From positions 19,261-83,260 of the forward strand of contig NZ_MULI01000016.1 of assembly GCF_002939385.1 (NCBI RefSeq): 64,000 bases of DNA, in the 5' to 3' direction. Below, one piece after another: positions 49,707-60,796 of this stretch (positions are counted from its first letter, which is position 1; each line of letters opens with the position of its first letter). The notes below the pieces were generated by a model, which ran no database searches, was not told where the DNA came from, and saw only the letters and a list, made by a program, of their open reading frames with translations. A program made the translations under genes and the position numbers. The stretch comes from Streptomyces sp. MH60. Lineage in GTDB: Bacteria; Actinomycetota; Actinomycetes; Streptomycetales; Streptomycetaceae.

Positions 49707-49724
49707 TTGTGACCTGCTTCACAT
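49707..49724 (+). promoter_or_regulatory. Rex-like operator upstream of nuoA
   Basis: The site is TTGTGAC-CTGC-TTCACAT, 12 of 14 positions of the Rex operator pattern TTGTGAA-N4-TTCACAA. In S. coelicolor the NADH-sensing repressor Rex is known to control respiratory genes. The site lies about 16 bp downstream of a -10-like TAGGAT and 106 bp before the nuoA start, suitable for repression. It also fits TGTGA-N6-TCACA of Crp-type regulators. Confidence 0.65.
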
Positions 49725-49830
49725 GTTCGCGATCTTCGCCGGGACGGGCGTGGCTCGTGGGGCTGTTGGGGCGGCTGTGAGTCCAGTGCAACCGCCAGCA
49801 GTCAGTGCCGACTGAGAGGAGCGAGGAGCG

Positions 49831-50190
49831 GTGAACGCGTATGCGCCCATCCTCGTACTGGGAGCCCTCGGGGCAGGCTTTGCGATCTTCTCCGTGGTGA
49901 TGGCCACGCTGATCGGTCCGAAGCGGTACAACCGGGCGAAGCTCGAGGCCTACGAGTGCGGCATCGAGCCGACCCCCACGCCGGCCGGCGGCGGGCGCTT
50001 CCCCATCAAGTACTACCTGACGGCGATGCTCTTCATCATCTTCGATATCGAGATCGTCTTCCTCTACCCCTGGGCCGTCACCTTCGACGCCCTGGGGATT
50101 TTCGGGCTCGTGGAGATGCTGCTCTTCGTGCTCACCGTCTTCGTCGCGTACGCGTACGTATGGCGGCGCGGCGGCCTGGAATGGGACTGA
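49831..50190 (+). CDS. nuoA: NADH-quinone oxidoreductase subunit A
   Basis: A 119-residue membrane subunit of proton-pumping complex I, with three membrane segments (about 5-28, 62-82 and 90-112). The conserved loop KLEAYECGIEP (about 37-47) contains the family's Cys. GGAGCGAGGAGCG precedes the GTG. It is the first gene of the operon; nuoB starts 12 bp downstream. The complex transfers electrons from NADH to menaquinone. Confidence 0.95.
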   Translation: MNAYAPILVLGALGAGFAIFSVVMATLIGPKRYNRAKLEAYECGIEPTPTPAGGGRFPIKYYLTAMLFIIFDIEIVFLYPWAVTFDALGIFGLVEMLLFVLTVFVAYAYVWRRGGLEWD

Positions 50191-50202
50191 GGGGCCTCTG
50201 AC

Positions 50203-50753
<551 letters not shown>

Positions 50754-50757
<4 letters not shown>

Positions 50758-51509
50758 GCGACGCGAACAACACCGCGGGTGACGCGAACGGTGTGAACCC
50801 CGAGAAGGACCTGTCCGCGGAGAACCTCCCCGGCCAGCGGGGCCAGGGCGGCGAGGAGATCCGCGTCCAGCGCGGCATGTTCGGCGCCAACAACGGCGGC
50901 GACACCTCCGGCTACGGCGGACTGGTCCGCTCCGTCCGGCTCCCGGGACCGGCGAGCCGCCCCTACGGCGGCTGGTTCGACGAGGTCGCCGACGAACTCG
51001 AGGGCGCGCTGGAGGAGCAGGGTCTCCTGCCCGACAACGCCATCGAGAAGACGGTCGTCGACCGGGGCGAGGTGACCTTCCACATCGAGCGCGAGCACCT
51101 GGTCCGCGTCGCCCGCACCCTGCGCGACGACCCCGCCCTGCGCTTCGAGCTGTGCACCGGCGTCAGCGGCGTCCACTACCCGCACGACAAGGGCCGCGAG
51201 CTGCACGCCGTCTACCACCTGCGCTCGATCACCCACAACCGGCTGATCCGCCTCGAAGTCAGCGCGCCCGACAGCGACCCGCACATCCCGTCGCTGGTCC
51301 CCGTCTACCCGACGAACGACTGGCACGAGCGCGAGACGTACGACTTCTTCGGCATCGTCTTCGACGGCCACCCGGCCCTGACGCGGATCATGATGCCGGA
51401 CGACTGGCAGGGCTTTCCGCAGCGCAAGGACTACCCCCTCGGCGGCATCCCCGTCGAGTACAAGGGCGCCCAGATCCCGGCTCCGGACCAGCGGAGGTCG
51501 TACTCGTGA
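50754..51509 (+). CDS. nuoC: NADH-quinone oxidoreductase subunit C
   Basis: A 251-residue peripheral-arm subunit (30-kDa type). After a roughly 70-residue low-complexity N-terminal extension, longer than in E. coli, comes the 30-kDa domain. It has [28 protein letters not shown] (core [13 protein letters not shown]), [20 protein letters not shown] and the signature [20 protein letters not shown] (core [12 protein letters not shown]). It is a separate gene here, not fused to nuoD. GTGA overlaps on both sides show tight coupling. Confidence 0.95.
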
Positions 51510-52828
51510 GCACTTCCCACGCATCCCCTCGCGAGACCACCGAGGGCACCGTCTACACGGTCACCGGCGGCGACTGGGACGAGGTCGTCCAGTCCGCGGC
51601 CCGCGCCGACGACGAGCGCATCGTCGTCAACATGGGCCCTCAGCACCCGTCCACGCACGGTGTGCTCCGCCTCATCCTGGAGATCGACGGCGAGACGGTC
51701 ACCGAGGCCCGCTGCGGCATCGGCTACCTGCACACCGGCATCGAGAAGAACCTCGAATACCGGAACTGGACGCAGGGCACCACGTTCGTGACGCGCATGG
51801 ACTACCTGACGCCGTTCTTCAACGAGGCGGCGTACTGCCTGGGCGTCGAGAAGCTCCTCGGCATCGAGGACCAGATCCCGGACCGGGCCACGATCATCCG
51901 GGTCATGTTGATGGAGCTGAACCGGCTCTCCTCGCACCTGGTGGCCATCGCCACCGGCGGCATGGAACTGGGCGCCACCACGATCATGATCTACGGCTTC
52001 CGTGATCGTGAACTGATTCTCGACATCTACGAGCTGATCACCGGCCTGCGGATGAACCACGCGTACATCCGCCCGGGCGGACTCGCGCAGGACCTGCCGC
52101 CGGGCGCGGTGGACCAGATCCGCGAGTTCGTGAAGAAGATGAACAAGAACCTCCCGGAGTACGACAAGCTCGCCACCGGGAACCCCATCTTCAAGGCCCG
52201 CATGCAGGACGTCGGCTACCTCGACCTGGCCGGCTGCATGGCCCTCGGTGCCACCGGCCCCGTCCTCAGGTCCACCGGCCTCCCGCACGACCTGCGCAAG
52301 ACCCAGCCGTACTGCGGCTACGAGACGTACGACTTCGACGTCCCGACCGCCGACACCTGCGACTCCTACGGCCGCTTCCTGATCCGGCTGGAGGAGATGC
52401 GCCAGTCGCTCAGGATCGTCGAGCAGTGCCTGGACCGGCTCCAGCCCGGCCCGGTCATGGTCGCCGACAAGAAGATCGCCTGGCCCGCCCAGCTCGCCCT
52501 GGGGCCGGACGGTCTCGGCAACTCCCTCGACCACATCAAGAAGATCATGGGCACCTCCATGGAGGCCCTGATCCACCACTTCAAGCTGGTCACCGAGGGC
52601 TTCCGGGTGCCGCCGGGACAGGCGTACACCGCGGTCGAGTCCCCCAAGGGCGAGCTGGGGGTGCATGTCGTCTCCGACGGCGGCACCCGCCCCTTCCGGG
52701 TCCACTTCCGCGACCCGTCCTTCACCAACCTGCAGGCCATGGCGGCGATGTGCGAGGGCGGCCAGGTCGCCGACGTCATCGTCGCCGTGGCGTCCATCGA
52801 CCCCGTGATGGGAGGCGTCGACCGGTGA
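51506..52828 (+). CDS. nuoD: NADH-quinone oxidoreductase subunit D
   Basis: The 440-residue 49-kDa-type subunit that forms the quinone chamber with Nuo[16 protein letters not shown] (about 42-56) and [14 protein letters not shown] contain the quinone-site His and Tyr region, and [16 protein letters not shown] is the C-terminal signature that replaces the NiFe ligands of hydrogenases. The GTG overlaps the nuoC stop. Length and motifs match actinobacterial NuoD. Confidence 0.96.
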   Translation: MSTSHASPRETTEGTVYTVTGGDWDEVVQSAARADDERIVVNMGPQHPSTHGVLRLILEIDGETVTEARCGIGYLHTGIEKNLEYRNWTQGTTFVTRMDYLTPFFNEAAYCLGVEKLLGIEDQIPDRATIIRVMLMELNRLSSHLVAIATGGMELGATTIMIYGFRDRELILDIYELITGLRMNHAYIRPGGLAQDLPPGAVDQIREFVKKMNKNLPEYDKLATGNPIFKARMQDVGYLDLAGCMALGATGPVLRSTGLPHDLRKTQPYCGYETYDFDVPTADTCDSYGRFLIRLEEMRQSLRIVEQCLDRLQPGPVMVADKKIAWPAQLALGPDGLGNSLDHIKKIMGTSMEALIHHFKLVTEGFRVPPGQAYTAVESPKGELGVHVVSDGGTRPFRVHFRDPSFTNLQAMAAMCEGGQVADVIVAVASIDPVMGGVDR

Positions 52829-53697
52829 CCACCTCTTCTTCGGAGCGGGGCGTCAGCCTGGGCATGCCGGAACTGCCCGCGCCCGCCTACCCGGACGACG
52901 TCCGGGCCCGGCTGGAGTCCGACGCGCGCGAGGTCATCGCCCGCTACCCGGACTCCCGGTCCGCCCTCCTGCCGCTGCTGCACCTCGTGCAGTCGGAGGA
53001 GGGACACGTCACGCGCACCGGGATGCAGTTCTGCGCGGACATGCTGGACCTCACCACCGCCGAGGTCACCGCGGTCGCGACCTTCTACACCATGTACCGG
53101 CGCGGGCCGAGCGGCGACTACCAGGTCGGCGTGTGCACCAACACGCTGTGCGCGGTGATGGGCGGCGACGCGATCTTCGAGTCCCTCCAGGAGCACCTCG
53201 GCGTCGGCAACGGCGAGACCACCGAGGACGGCAAGGTCACCCTGGAGCACATCGAGTGCAACGCGGCCTGCGACTTCGCACCGGTCGTGATGGTCAACTG
53301 GGAGTTCTTCGACAACCAGACCCCGGCGAGCGTCAAGTCCCTCGTCGACGACCTGCGCGCGGGACGGCCGGTGACGCCCACGCGCGGTGCCCCGCTGTGC
53401 ACCTTCAAGGAGACCGCCCGGATCCTGGCGGGCTTCCCCGACGAGCGGGACGGCGCCGTCGCGGCCGGCGGCAGCGCGGGTCCCGCATCCCTGGCCGGGC
53501 TCAAGCTCGCCAAGGGCGAGACGTCCGCCGCACGTGTGGTGCACCCGCGGGACGGCGGGCCGCACGACGCGTCGCAGGACCGGGACGTGCACGACCCGTC
53601 CCCGACGGAACACCTGAGCTCGCACGACGCGCCGCAGGACACATCGGCATCCGACCCTTCCAACCCGGCAGGGCCTACCGCCGAGGAGGGGGAGTGA
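52825..53697 (+). CDS. nuoE: NADH-quinone oxidoreductase subunit E
   Basis: A 290-residue thioredoxin-like 2Fe-2S subunit of the NADH-oxidising module. Ligands are in [14 protein letters not shown] and [12 protein letters not shown] (four Cys). An extension of more than 80 residues, rich in Asp/Ala/Pro/His/Ser, follows the domain (from about 205); E. coli NuoE lacks it. GTGA overlap with nuoD; the stop overlaps the nuoF ATG by one base. Confidence 0.94.
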   Translation: MTTSSSERGVSLGMPELPAPAYPDDVRARLESDAREVIARYPDSRSALLPLLHLVQSEEGHVTRTGMQFCADMLDLTTAEVTAVATFYTMYRRGPSGDYQVGVCTNTLCAVMGGDAIFESLQEHLGVGNGETTEDGKVTLEHIECNAACDFAPVVMVNWEFFDNQTPASVKSLVDDLRAGRPVTPTRGAPLCTFKETARILAGFPDERDGAVAAGGSAGPASLAGLKLAKGETSAARVVHPRDGGPHDASQDRDVHDPSPTEHLSSHDAPQDTSASDPSNPAGPTAEEGE

Positions 53698-55043
53698 TGA
53701 CCGTGGCAGCCGAGATCAGGGGCAGCAGCCCGGAGAAGCTGCTCGCACCCGTGCTGTCGGCCTTCTGGGACGAGGACGAGTCGTGGACTCTCGACGTCTA
53801 CCGGAGGCACGAGGGGTACGAGGGACTCCGCAAGGCGCTGGCGATGGCGCCGGACGACCTGATCGCGTACGTCAAGGAGTCCGGTCTGCGTGGACGCGGC
53901 GGTGCCGGGTTCCCGACGGGGATGAAGTGGCAGTTCATTCCTCAGGGGGACGGCAAGCCTCACTATCTAGTTGTCAACGCCGACGAGTCGGAGCCGGGGA
54001 CCTGCAAGGACATCCCGCTCCTCTTCGCGAACCCGCACAGCCTCATCGAGGGCATCGTCATCGCGTGTTACGCCATCAGGTCTTCGCATGCCTTCATCTA
54101 TCTGCGTGGTGAAGTCGTCCCAGTGCTGCGGCGGTTGCACGAGGCCGTGCGCGAGGCCTACGCGGCCGGCTTCCTCGGCGAGAACATCCTGGGCAGCGGA
54201 CTCGACCTCACTCTCACCGTGCACGCGGGCGCGGGCGCGTACATCTGCGGTGAGGAGACCGCACTGCTCGACTCGCTCGAAGGCCGCCGGGGTCAACCGC
54301 GGCTCCGTCCCCCCTTTCCTGCCGTCGCGGGCCTCTATGCGTGCCCGACTGTGGTGAATAACGTCGAATCGATTGCTTCAGTTCCCGCGATCCTGAACAA
54401 GGGCAAGGACTGGTTCAGGTCGATGGGCAGCGAGAAGTCCCCGGGCTTCACTCTCTACTCGCTCAGCGGCCACGTCGCGGGCCCGGGCCAGTACGAGGCC
54501 CCGCTCGGCATCACGCTGCGCCAGCTCCTCGACATGAGCGGTGGCATGCGCCCCGGCCACCGCCTCAAGTTCTGGACGCCCGGCGGCTCCTCGACGCCGA
54601 TGTTCACCGACGAGCACCTCGACGTCCCCCTCGACTACGAAGGAGTGGGCGCCGCCGGTTCCATGCTCGGCACCAAGGCGCTCCAGTGCTTCGACGAGAC
54701 GACCTGCGTCGTGCGCGCCGTCACCCGCTGGACCGAGTTCTACGCCCACGAGTCCTGCGGCAAGTGCACACCCTGCCGCGAAGGCACGTACTGGCTCGTC
54801 CAATTGCTGCGCGACATCGAGGCCGGCAAGGGACAGATGTCCGACCTCGACAAGCTGAACGACATCGCCGACAACATCAACGGCAAGTCCTTCTGCGCCC
54901 TCGGCGACGGTGCCGCCTCGCCGATCTTCTCCTCGCTCAAGTACTTCCGCGAGGAGTACGAGGAGCACATCACGGGCCGCGGCTGCCCCTTCGACCCGGC
55001 CAAGTCGACGGCCTGGGCCGACCGCACGGAGGTGAAGGCATGA
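53697..55043 (+). CDS. nuoF: NADH-quinone oxidoreductase subunit F
   Basis: The 448-residue subunit with the NADH and FMN sites. [16 protein letters not shown] is the NADH-binding Gly-rich loop, [12 protein letters not shown] and [17 protein letters not shown] form the FMN site, and [15 protein letters not shown] plus a later Cys bind N3. GGAGGGGGAG precedes the ATG. Two internal stretches (about 53930-54110 and 54290-54390) use unusually AT-ending codons, including CTA and AAT, compared with the rest of the operon. Confidence 0.95.
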   Translation: MTVAAEIRGSSPEKLLAPVLSAFWDEDESWTLDVYRRHEGYEGLRKALAMAPDDLIAYVKESGLRGRGGAGFPTGMKWQFIPQGDGKPHYLVVNADESEPGTCKDIPLLFANPHSLIEGIVIACYAIRSSHAFIYLRGEVVPVLRRLHEAVREAYAAGFLGENILGSGLDLTLTVHAGAGAYICGEETALLDSLEGRRGQPRLRPPFPAVAGLYACPTVVNNVESIASVPAILNKGKDWFRSMGSEKSPGFTLYSLSGHVAGPGQYEAPLGITLRQLLDMSGGMRPGHRLKFWTPGGSSTPMFTDEHLDVPLDYEGVGAAGSMLGTKALQCFDETTCVVRAVTRWTEFYAHESCGKCTPCREGTYWLVQLLRDIEAGKGQMSDLDKLNDIADNINGKSFCALGDGAASPIFSSLKYFREEYEEHITGRGCPFDPAKSTAWADRTEVKA

Positions 55044-57571
55044 CAGTGACCACCAATGCTCCCTCGGGAGGGGGAGAGGCGGCGGTCCCGCCGGAGGACC
55101 TCGTATCGCTGACGATCGACGGCGCCGAGATCAGCGTGCCCAAGGGCACCCTGGTCATCCGGGCCGCCGAGCAGCTCGGCATCGAGATCCCCCGGTTCTG
55201 CGACCACCCCCTCCTCGACCCGGCCGGCGCCTGCCGCCAGTGCATCGTCGAGGTCGAGGGCCAGCGCAAGCCCATGGCGTCCTGCACCATCACCTGCACC
55301 GACGGCATGGTGGTGAAGACGCAGCTCACCTCGCCCGTCGCCGAGAAGGCCCAGCACGGGGTGATGGAGTTGCTGCTCATCAACCACCCGCTGGACTGCC
55401 CGGTCTGCGACAAGGGCGGCGAGTGCCCCCTGCAGAACCAGGCGATGTCGCACGGCCAGGCCGACTCCCGCTTCGAGGGCAAGAAGCGGACCTACGAGAA
55501 GCCCGTGCCGATCTCCACCCAGGTCCTGCTCGACCGCGAGCGCTGCGTGCTGTGCGCCCGCTGCACCCGGTTCTCCAACCAGGTCGCGGGCGACCCGATG
55601 ATCGAGCTGATCGAGCGGGGTGCGCTCCAGCAGGTCGGCACCGGCGAGGGCGACCCGTTCGAGTCGTACTTCTCCGGCAACACCATCCAGATCTGCCCGG
55701 TCGGCGCGCTCACCTCGGCGGCGTACCGGTTCCGCTCCCGGCCCTTCGACCTGATCTCCTCGCCCTCCGTGTGCGAGCACTGCTCCGGCGGCTGCGCCAC
55801 CCGCACCGACCACCGGCGCGGCAAGGTCATGCGGCGCCTGGCGGCCAACGAGCCCGAGGTCAACGAGGAGTGGATCTGCGACAAGGGACGCTTCGGGTTC
55901 CGGTACGCACAGCAGCGGGACCGGCTCACCACGCCCCTGGTGCGCAACGCGGAGGGGGAGCTGGAGCCGGCCTCCTGGCCGGAGGCGCTCCAGATCGCCG
56001 CGCAGGGACTGCTCGCCTCCAGGGGCCGCACCGGCGTCCTGACCGGCGGGCGGCTCACCGTCGAGGACGCCTACGCGTACAGCAAGTTCGCGCGCGTGGC
56101 GCTCGACACCAACGACATCGACTTCCGCGCGCGCGTGCACAGCGCCGAGGAGGCCGACTTCCTGGCCGCCCACGTCGCCGGACGGGGCCGCGACCTTGGG
56201 GGCACCTCCCGGACGGATTCCGGGGGAGGCACCGGCGTCACGTACACGTCGCTGGAGCAGGCGCCCGCGGTGCTCCTGGTCGGGTTCGAGGCAGAGGAGG
56301 AGGCGCCCGGCGTCTTCCTGCGGCTGCGCAAGGCCTGGCGCAAGCACGGGCAGAAGGTCTTCTCGCTGGCCACGCACGCCACGCGGGGCCTGGAGAAGGC
56401 GGGCGGCACCCTGCTCCCCGCCGCTCCCGGCACCGAGACCGAGTGGCTGGACGCCCTCGCGAGCGGCGTCGGCCTGGAGGAGGGCGGCGCCCAGGCGGCC
56501 GAGGCCCTGCGCGCCGAGGGCGCCGTGATCGTCGTCGGCGAACGGCTGGCGTCCGTGGCCGGAGGCCTCACCTCCGCCGTACGAACCTCGGCGGCGACCG
56601 GCGCCCGGCTGGTGTGGATCCCGCGCCGGGCCGGAGAGCGCGGCGCGATCGAGGCGGGCGCGCTGCCGTCGCTGCTGCCCGGCGGCCGTCCGGCGACCGA
56701 CCCGCGCGCGCGTGAGGAGGTCGCCACCCTGTGGGGCCTGGCCGACCTCCCGCACCGCTACGGCCGCGACACCGGCGAGATCGTCGAGGCCGCGGCCCGG
56801 GGCGAACTCCAGGCGCTGCTGGTGGCGGGCGTGGAGGTCGCCGACCTGCCCGACCCGGCACGTGCGCGTGCGGCACTCGACGAGGCCGGGTTCGTGGTGT
56901 CGCTGGAGCTGCGGCCCAGCGAGGTCACCGAACGCGCCGACGTGGTCCTGCCCGTCGCCGCGGTCGCCGAGAAGCCCGGCACCTTCCTCAACTGGGAGGG
57001 CAGGGTGCGCTTCTTCGAGGCCGCGCTCAAGCCCGACCAGATGACGCGCCGGCTCGCTCCCACCGACGCCCGCGTCCTGCAGATGCTGGCCGACGCCATG
57101 GACGTACACCTGGGCCTGCCCGATCTGCGCACCACGCGCACGGAGATCGACCGGCTCGGCGCCTGGGACGGACCGCGGGGCGGCGAGCCGCTGCAGACCG
57201 CGAGCGCGCTGCCGCGGCCGGCCGCCGGAGAGGCCGTGCTGGCCGGGCACCGGCTGCTGCTCGACCAGGGACTGCTCCAGCAGGGCGACGAGGCACTCGC
57301 CGGCACCCGGCACGCCGCACGCGCGCGCGTGTCGGCCGCCACGGCCGCCGAGGCGGGCGTCAAGGACGGCGACCTCCTCGCCGTGACCGGGCCGGCCGGA
57401 GCCGTCGCCTTCCCGCTCCAGGTCACCGAGATGCCCGACCGGGTGGTCTGGCTCCCGCTGAACTCGGCCGGCACCGGCGTCGCCTCCGACGCCGGGGTAC
57501 TGCCCGGAACCCTCGTCCGCATCGGTCCGGCGACGCCCGCGGGCGACGCCCCCAAGGAGGTGGAGGCATGA
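55040..57571 (+). CDS. nuoG: NADH-quinone oxidoreductase subunit G
   Basis: An 843-residue iron-sulfur subunit. The N-terminal 2Fe-2S region ([15 protein letters not shown]) is followed by the His-Cys3 cluster ([17 protein letters not shown]) and a 4Fe-4S domain ([12 protein letters not shown]). The molybdopterin-like fold begins with [13 protein letters not shown], an N7-type cluster motif. The remaining molybdopterin-oxidoreductase-like domain lacks cofactor-binding hallmarks, as usual for NuoG. An Ala/Gly/Thr-rich insertion occurs around residue 390-400. Starts and stops overlap those of nuoF and nuoH by 4 bp. Confidence 0.95.
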   Translation: MTVTTNAPSGGGEAAVPPEDLVSLTIDGAEISVPKGTLVIRAAEQLGIEIPRFCDHPLLDPAGACRQCIVEVEGQRKPMASCTITCTDGMVVKTQLTSPVAEKAQHGVMELLLINHPLDCPVCDKGGECPLQNQAMSHGQADSRFEGKKRTYEKPVPISTQVLLDRERCVLCARCTRFSNQVAGDPMIELIERGALQQVGTGEGDPFESYFSGNTIQICPVGALTSAAYRFRSRPFDLISSPSVCEHCSGGCATRTDHRRGKVMRRLAANEPEVNEEWICDKGRFGFRYAQQRDRLTTPLVRNAEGELEPASWPEALQIAAQGLLASRGRTGVLTGGRLTVEDAYAYSKFARVALDTNDIDFRARVHSAEEADFLAAHVAGRGRDLGGTSRTDSGGGTGVTYTSLEQAPAVLLVGFEAEEEAPGVFLRLRKAWRKHGQKVFSLATHATRGLEKAGGTLLPAAPGTETEWLDALASGVGLEEGGAQAAEALRAEGAVIVVGERLASVAGGLTSAVRTSAATGARLVWIPRRAGERGAIEAGALPSLLPGGRPATDPRAREEVATLWGLADLPHRYGRDTGEIVEAAARGELQALLVAGVEVADLPDPARARAALDEAGFVVSLELRPSEVTERADVVLPVAAVAEKPGTFLNWEGRVRFFEAALKPDQMTRRLAPTDARVLQMLADAMDVHLGLPDLRTTRTEIDRLGAWDGPRGGEPLQTASALPRPAAGEAVLAGHRLLLDQGLLQQGDEALAGTRHAARARVSAATAAEAGVKDGDLLAVTGPAGAVAFPLQVTEMPDRVVWLPLNSAGTGVASDAGVLPGTLVRIGPATPAGDAPKEVEA

Positions 57572-58947
57572 GCCCGTACCTCGCCGCTGAAGACCTCTCG
57601 ATGTTCGGCACCGACCCCTGGTGGCTGGTCGTCGTCAAGGCGGTGTTCTGCTTCGCCTTCCTGATGGTGACCGTGCTGTTCTCCATCGTGTGGGAGCGCA
57701 AGGTCGTCGCCTGGATGCAGCTGCGCATCGGCCCGAACCGGCACGGCCCCTGGGGCATGCTCCAGTCGCTCGCCGACGGCATCAAGCTGATGCTCAAGGA
57801 AGATCTCGTCGTCAAGCGCGCCGACAAGGCGGTCTACATCCTCGCGCCGGTCGTCGCGGCCATCCCGGCCTTCATGGCGATCGCGGTGATCCCCTTCGGA
57901 CCGGCCGGCAACGAGGTCTCGATCTTCGGCCACCGCACCGCCATGCAGCTCACCGACCTGCCGATCGCGATGCTGTTCATCCTGGCGGTCGCCTCGGTCG
58001 GCATCTACGGCATCGTGCTCGCCGGCTGGAGCTCCGGGTCGACGTACCCGCTGCTCGGCGGACTGCGCTCCTGCGCCCAGATGATCTCCTACGAGATCGC
58101 GATGGGCGCCGCGTTCGCCTCGGTGTTCCTCTACTCCGGTTCGATGTCGACCTCGGAGATCGTCGCCCAGCAGGACGACCGCTGGTACATCGTGCTGCTG
58201 CCGGTCTCCTTCATCCTCTACATCGTCACGATGGTCGGCGAGACCAACCGCGCCCCGTTCGACATGCCCGAGTCCGAGGGCGACCTGGTGGGCGGCTTCA
58301 ACACCGAGTACTCGTCGATCAAGTTCGCGATGTTCATGCTCGCCGAATACGTGAACATGGTGACGGTCTCGGCGGTCGCCACCACGCTGTTCCTCGGCGG
58401 CTGGCGGGCCCCCTGGCCGATCAGCACCTTCTGGGAGGGCGCCAACCACGGCTGGTGGCCGCTGCTCTGGTTCGTGGTCAAGGTCCAACTGCTGCTGTTC
58501 TTCTTCATCTGGCTGCGCGGCACCCTGCCCCGGGTCCGCTACGACCAGTTGATGAAGCTCGGCTGGAAGGTCCTCATCCCGGTCTCCCTGGTCTGGCTGA
58601 TGCTGGTCGCGACCGTGCGGGCCCTCAGGAACGAGAACTACGGCTTCACCGACATCGCCCTCTACATCGGCGGCGGCGTCCTGGTCCTGCTGCTGCTGTC
58701 CTTCCTCGTGGACATGTACCGCGACAAGGGCGGCAAGGACGCCGGACAGCCCGTCGAGGAGGAGGCCGCCTTCGACCCGATGGCCGGCGGATTCCCCGTC
58801 CCGCCGATGCCCGGACAGCAGGTGCCGCCGGTGCCCAGGCGCCGCTCCCGCCGGGAGCGGGAGCTGATTGTCAGTGGCGGGCCCGATACTCACAGTAACG
58901 GACCTGTGGGCGGATCTACGGATGGAAAGGAGGCGTCCGATGGCTGA
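57568..58947 (+). CDS. nuoH: NADH-quinone oxidoreductase subunit H
   Basis: A 459-residue, eight-segment membrane subunit that links the quinone site to the proton pumps. [22 protein letters not shown] (core [15 protein letters not shown]), [16 protein letters not shown] and [20 protein letters not shown] (core [15 protein letters not shown]) are family signatures. A cytoplasmic C-terminal tail of about 85 residues, rich in Pro and Arg, is longer than in E. coli. The stop lies inside the first codons of nuoI, an 8-bp overlap. Confidence 0.95.
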   Translation: MSPYLAAEDLSMFGTDPWWLVVVKAVFCFAFLMVTVLFSIVWERKVVAWMQLRIGPNRHGPWGMLQSLADGIKLMLKEDLVVKRADKAVYILAPVVAAIPAFMAIAVIPFGPAGNEVSIFGHRTAMQLTDLPIAMLFILAVASVGIYGIVLAGWSSGSTYPLLGGLRSCAQMISYEIAMGAAFASVFLYSGSMSTSEIVAQQDDRWYIVLLPVSFILYIVTMVGETNRAPFDMPESEGDLVGGFNTEYSSIKFAMFMLAEYVNMVTVSAVATTLFLGGWRAPWPISTFWEGANHGWWPLLWFVVKVQLLLFFFIWLRGTLPRVRYDQLMKLGWKVLIPVSLVWLMLVATVRALRNENYGFTDIALYIGGGVLVLLLLSFLVDMYRDKGGKDAGQPVEEEAAFDPMAGGFPVPPMPGQQVPPVPRRRSRRERELIVSGGPDTHSNGPVGGSTDGKEASDG

Positions 58948-59617
58948 GGAACACAAGGAGCACAGGGAAGACACGGAACACGTGGAGCACAGGGGGACCG
59001 ACCCCGGTTTCCTGAACCCGGTGGCCGGCTTCGGCGTGACCTTCAAGGCCATGTTCAAGAAGCGGCTGACCGAGCAGTACCCGGAGCAGCAGAAGACCAC
59101 CGCTCCGCGCTTCCACGGACGGCACCAGCTCAACCGCCATCCGGACGGCCTGGAGAAGTGCGTCGGCTGCGAGCTGTGCGCCTGGGCCTGCCCCGCCGAC
59201 GCCATCTACGTGGAGGGCGCGGACAACACCGACGAGGAGCGCTACTCGCCGGGCGAGCGGTACGGCCGCGTCTACCAGATCAACTACGCCCGCTGCATCC
59301 TGTGCGGCCTGTGCATCGAGGCGTGCCCCACGCGCGCGCTGACGATGACCAACGAGTTCGAGCTGGCCGACTCCAGCCGCGCCAACCTCATCTTCACCAA
59401 GGAGCAGCTGCTCGCCGGTCTGGAAGAGGGCATGGTCGACTCGCCGCACGCCATCTACCCGGGTACCGACGAGCAGGACTACTACCGGGGCCTGGTGACC
59501 GAGGCAGCGCCCGGCACGGTCCAGCAGGTCGCCCACTCCAAGGGGGAGGTCGTCCAGGAGGGCGACTCGACCTTCGGCGGGACGGAACCGGCGTCGGAGG
59601 AGGTGATCCGCCGATGA
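58940..59617 (+). CDS. nuoI: NADH-quinone oxidoreductase subunit I
   Basis: A 225-residue ferredoxin-like subunit with two 4Fe-4S clusters, [12 protein letters not shown] (about 73-84) and [12 protein letters not shown] (about 118-129). The ATG at 58940 has a near-perfect AAAGGAGG 8 nt upstream, the strongest RBS in the operon. The N-terminus is Glu/His-rich, and a 50-residue acidic C-terminal extension is present. The next gene overlaps by 4 bp. Confidence 0.95.
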   Translation: MAEEHKEHREDTEHVEHRGTDPGFLNPVAGFGVTFKAMFKKRLTEQYPEQQKTTAPRFHGRHQLNRHPDGLEKCVGCELCAWACPADAIYVEGADNTDEERYSPGERYGRVYQINYARCILCGLCIEACPTRALTMTNEFELADSSRANLIFTKEQLLAGLEEGMVDSPHAIYPGTDEQDYYRGLVTEAAPGTVQQVAHSKGEVVQEGDSTFGGTEPASEEVIRR

Positions 59618-60486
59618 GCGCGCAGCTCGCCGCCTACTCCACTTCTACCGGAGAGGCCGTCCAGTTCTGGATCCTCGGCACCGTCGCGGTGATCGGCGCC
59701 CTGTGCACCGTCTTCATGAAGAAGGCCGTGCACAGCGCGCTGTGCCTCGCCGGGACCATGATCGTCCTGGCGGTCTTCTACCTCGCCAACGGCGCCTACT
59801 TCCTCGGCATCGTGCAGATCGTCGTCTACACCGGCGCGATCATGATGCTGTTCCTGTTCGTGGTGATGCTGGTCGGCGTCACCGCGGCGGACTCGCTGAA
59901 GGAGACCATCAAGGGCCAGCGCTGGCTGGCCCTGCTGTCCGGGCTCGGTTTCGGCATCCTGCTGATCGCCGGCATCGGCAACGCCTCCGTCACCGAGTTC
60001 ACCGGCCTCGCCCAGGCCAACGCGAACGGCAACGTGGAGGGCATCGCGTCCCTCATCTTCACCAAGTACGTCTTCGCCTTCGAGATCACCGGCGCCCTGC
60101 TCATCACGGCGGCCGTCGGCGCCATGGTGCTCACCCACCGCGAGCGCACCGAGCGCGCCAGGACCCAGCGCGAGCTGTCCGAGCAGCGCGTCCGCGACGG
60201 CAAGTACCTGCCGCCGCTGCCGGCCCCCGGCGTGTACGCCCGGCACAACGCGGTCGACATCGCGGGCCTGCTGCCCGACGGCACCCCCTCCGAGCTGACC
60301 GTCAGCAAGACGCTGCGCGAGCGGGGTCAGATCCGCGACGTGTCGATGGAGGCTCTGGGCGACCTGAAGGCGCTGGAGCAGCGGGCCGAGGAGCGGCTGG
60401 AGCGCAAGGCCGTCGGCCCGGCGGGTTCCGGGCGGGACGAGACCGGGCGGTCCGACTCCCAGCGGTCCGAGGAGGCGTCTAAGTGA
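59614..60486 (+). CDS. nuoJ: NADH-quinone oxidoreductase subunit J
   Basis: A 290-residue membrane subunit with five hydrophobic segments in the first 170 residues. [20 protein letters not shown] is the TM3 signature with the pi-bulge GAIMMLF. A long cytoplasmic C-terminal tail (about 170-290), Arg/Glu-rich and predicted helical, is an actinobacterial addition not in E. coli. Overlaps of 4 bp on both sides couple it to nuoI and nuoK. Confidence 0.94.
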   Translation: MSAQLAAYSTSTGEAVQFWILGTVAVIGALCTVFMKKAVHSALCLAGTMIVLAVFYLANGAYFLGIVQIVVYTGAIMMLFLFVVMLVGVTAADSLKETIKGQRWLALLSGLGFGILLIAGIGNASVTEFTGLAQANANGNVEGIASLIFTKYVFAFEITGALLITAAVGAMVLTHRERTERARTQRELSEQRVRDGKYLPPLPAPGVYARHNAVDIAGLLPDGTPSELTVSKTLRERGQIRDVSMEALGDLKALEQRAEERLERKAVGPAGSGRDETGRSDSQRSEEASK

Positions 60487-60782
60487 GTCCCGTCAACTAC
60501 CTCTACCTCGCGGCCCTGTTGTTCACGATCGGCGCCACCGGCGTGCTGATCCGGCGCAACGCGATCGTGGTCTTCATGTGCATCGAGCTGATGCTCAACG
60601 CCTGCAACCTCGCGTTCGTCGCCTTCTCCCGCCTGCACGGCAATCTCGACGGCCAGATCATCGCCTTCTTCACGATGGTCGTCGCCGCCGCGGAGGTCGT
60701 GGTCGGGCTCGCGATCATCGTGTCCCTGTTCCGTTCCCGCCACTCGGCCTCGGTCGACGACGCCAGCCTGATGAAGCTGTGA
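60483..60782 (+). CDS. nuoK: NADH-quinone oxidoreductase subunit K
   Basis: A 99-residue, three-segment antiporter-type (MnhC-like) membrane subunit. The conserved Glu residues lie in [15 protein letters not shown] (about 36) and [13 protein letters not shown] (about 72). The GTG overlaps the nuoJ stop. Its length is exactly that of the family. Confidence 0.95.
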   Translation: MSPVNYLYLAALLFTIGATGVLIRRNAIVVFMCIELMLNACNLAFVAFSRLHGNLDGQIIAFFTMVVAAAEVVVGLAIIVSLFRSRHSASVDDASLMKL

Positions 60783-60796
60783 GGGGCTGCTGAAAC

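Larger units (their letters stand above)
49008..49830. other. Long intergenic region between the NlpC/P60 gene and nuoA (823 bp)
   Basis: Divergent promoters for the hydrolase and nuo must lie here. I see no convincing protein gene; a short plus-strand frame (49242-49499) has a hydrophobic stretch but poor codon signal. No c-di-AMP (ydaO) riboswitch, often linked to such hydrolases, is recognisable on the minus strand. Structured elements are listed separately (49449-49513, 49633-49677 and 49707-49724). Confidence 0.5.

Noticed and set aside
49707..49724. Crp-type operator
   Set aside because: TGTGA-N6-TCACA fits Crp too, but the longer TTGTGA...TTCACA pattern and the nuo target favour Rex; kept as an alternative only.
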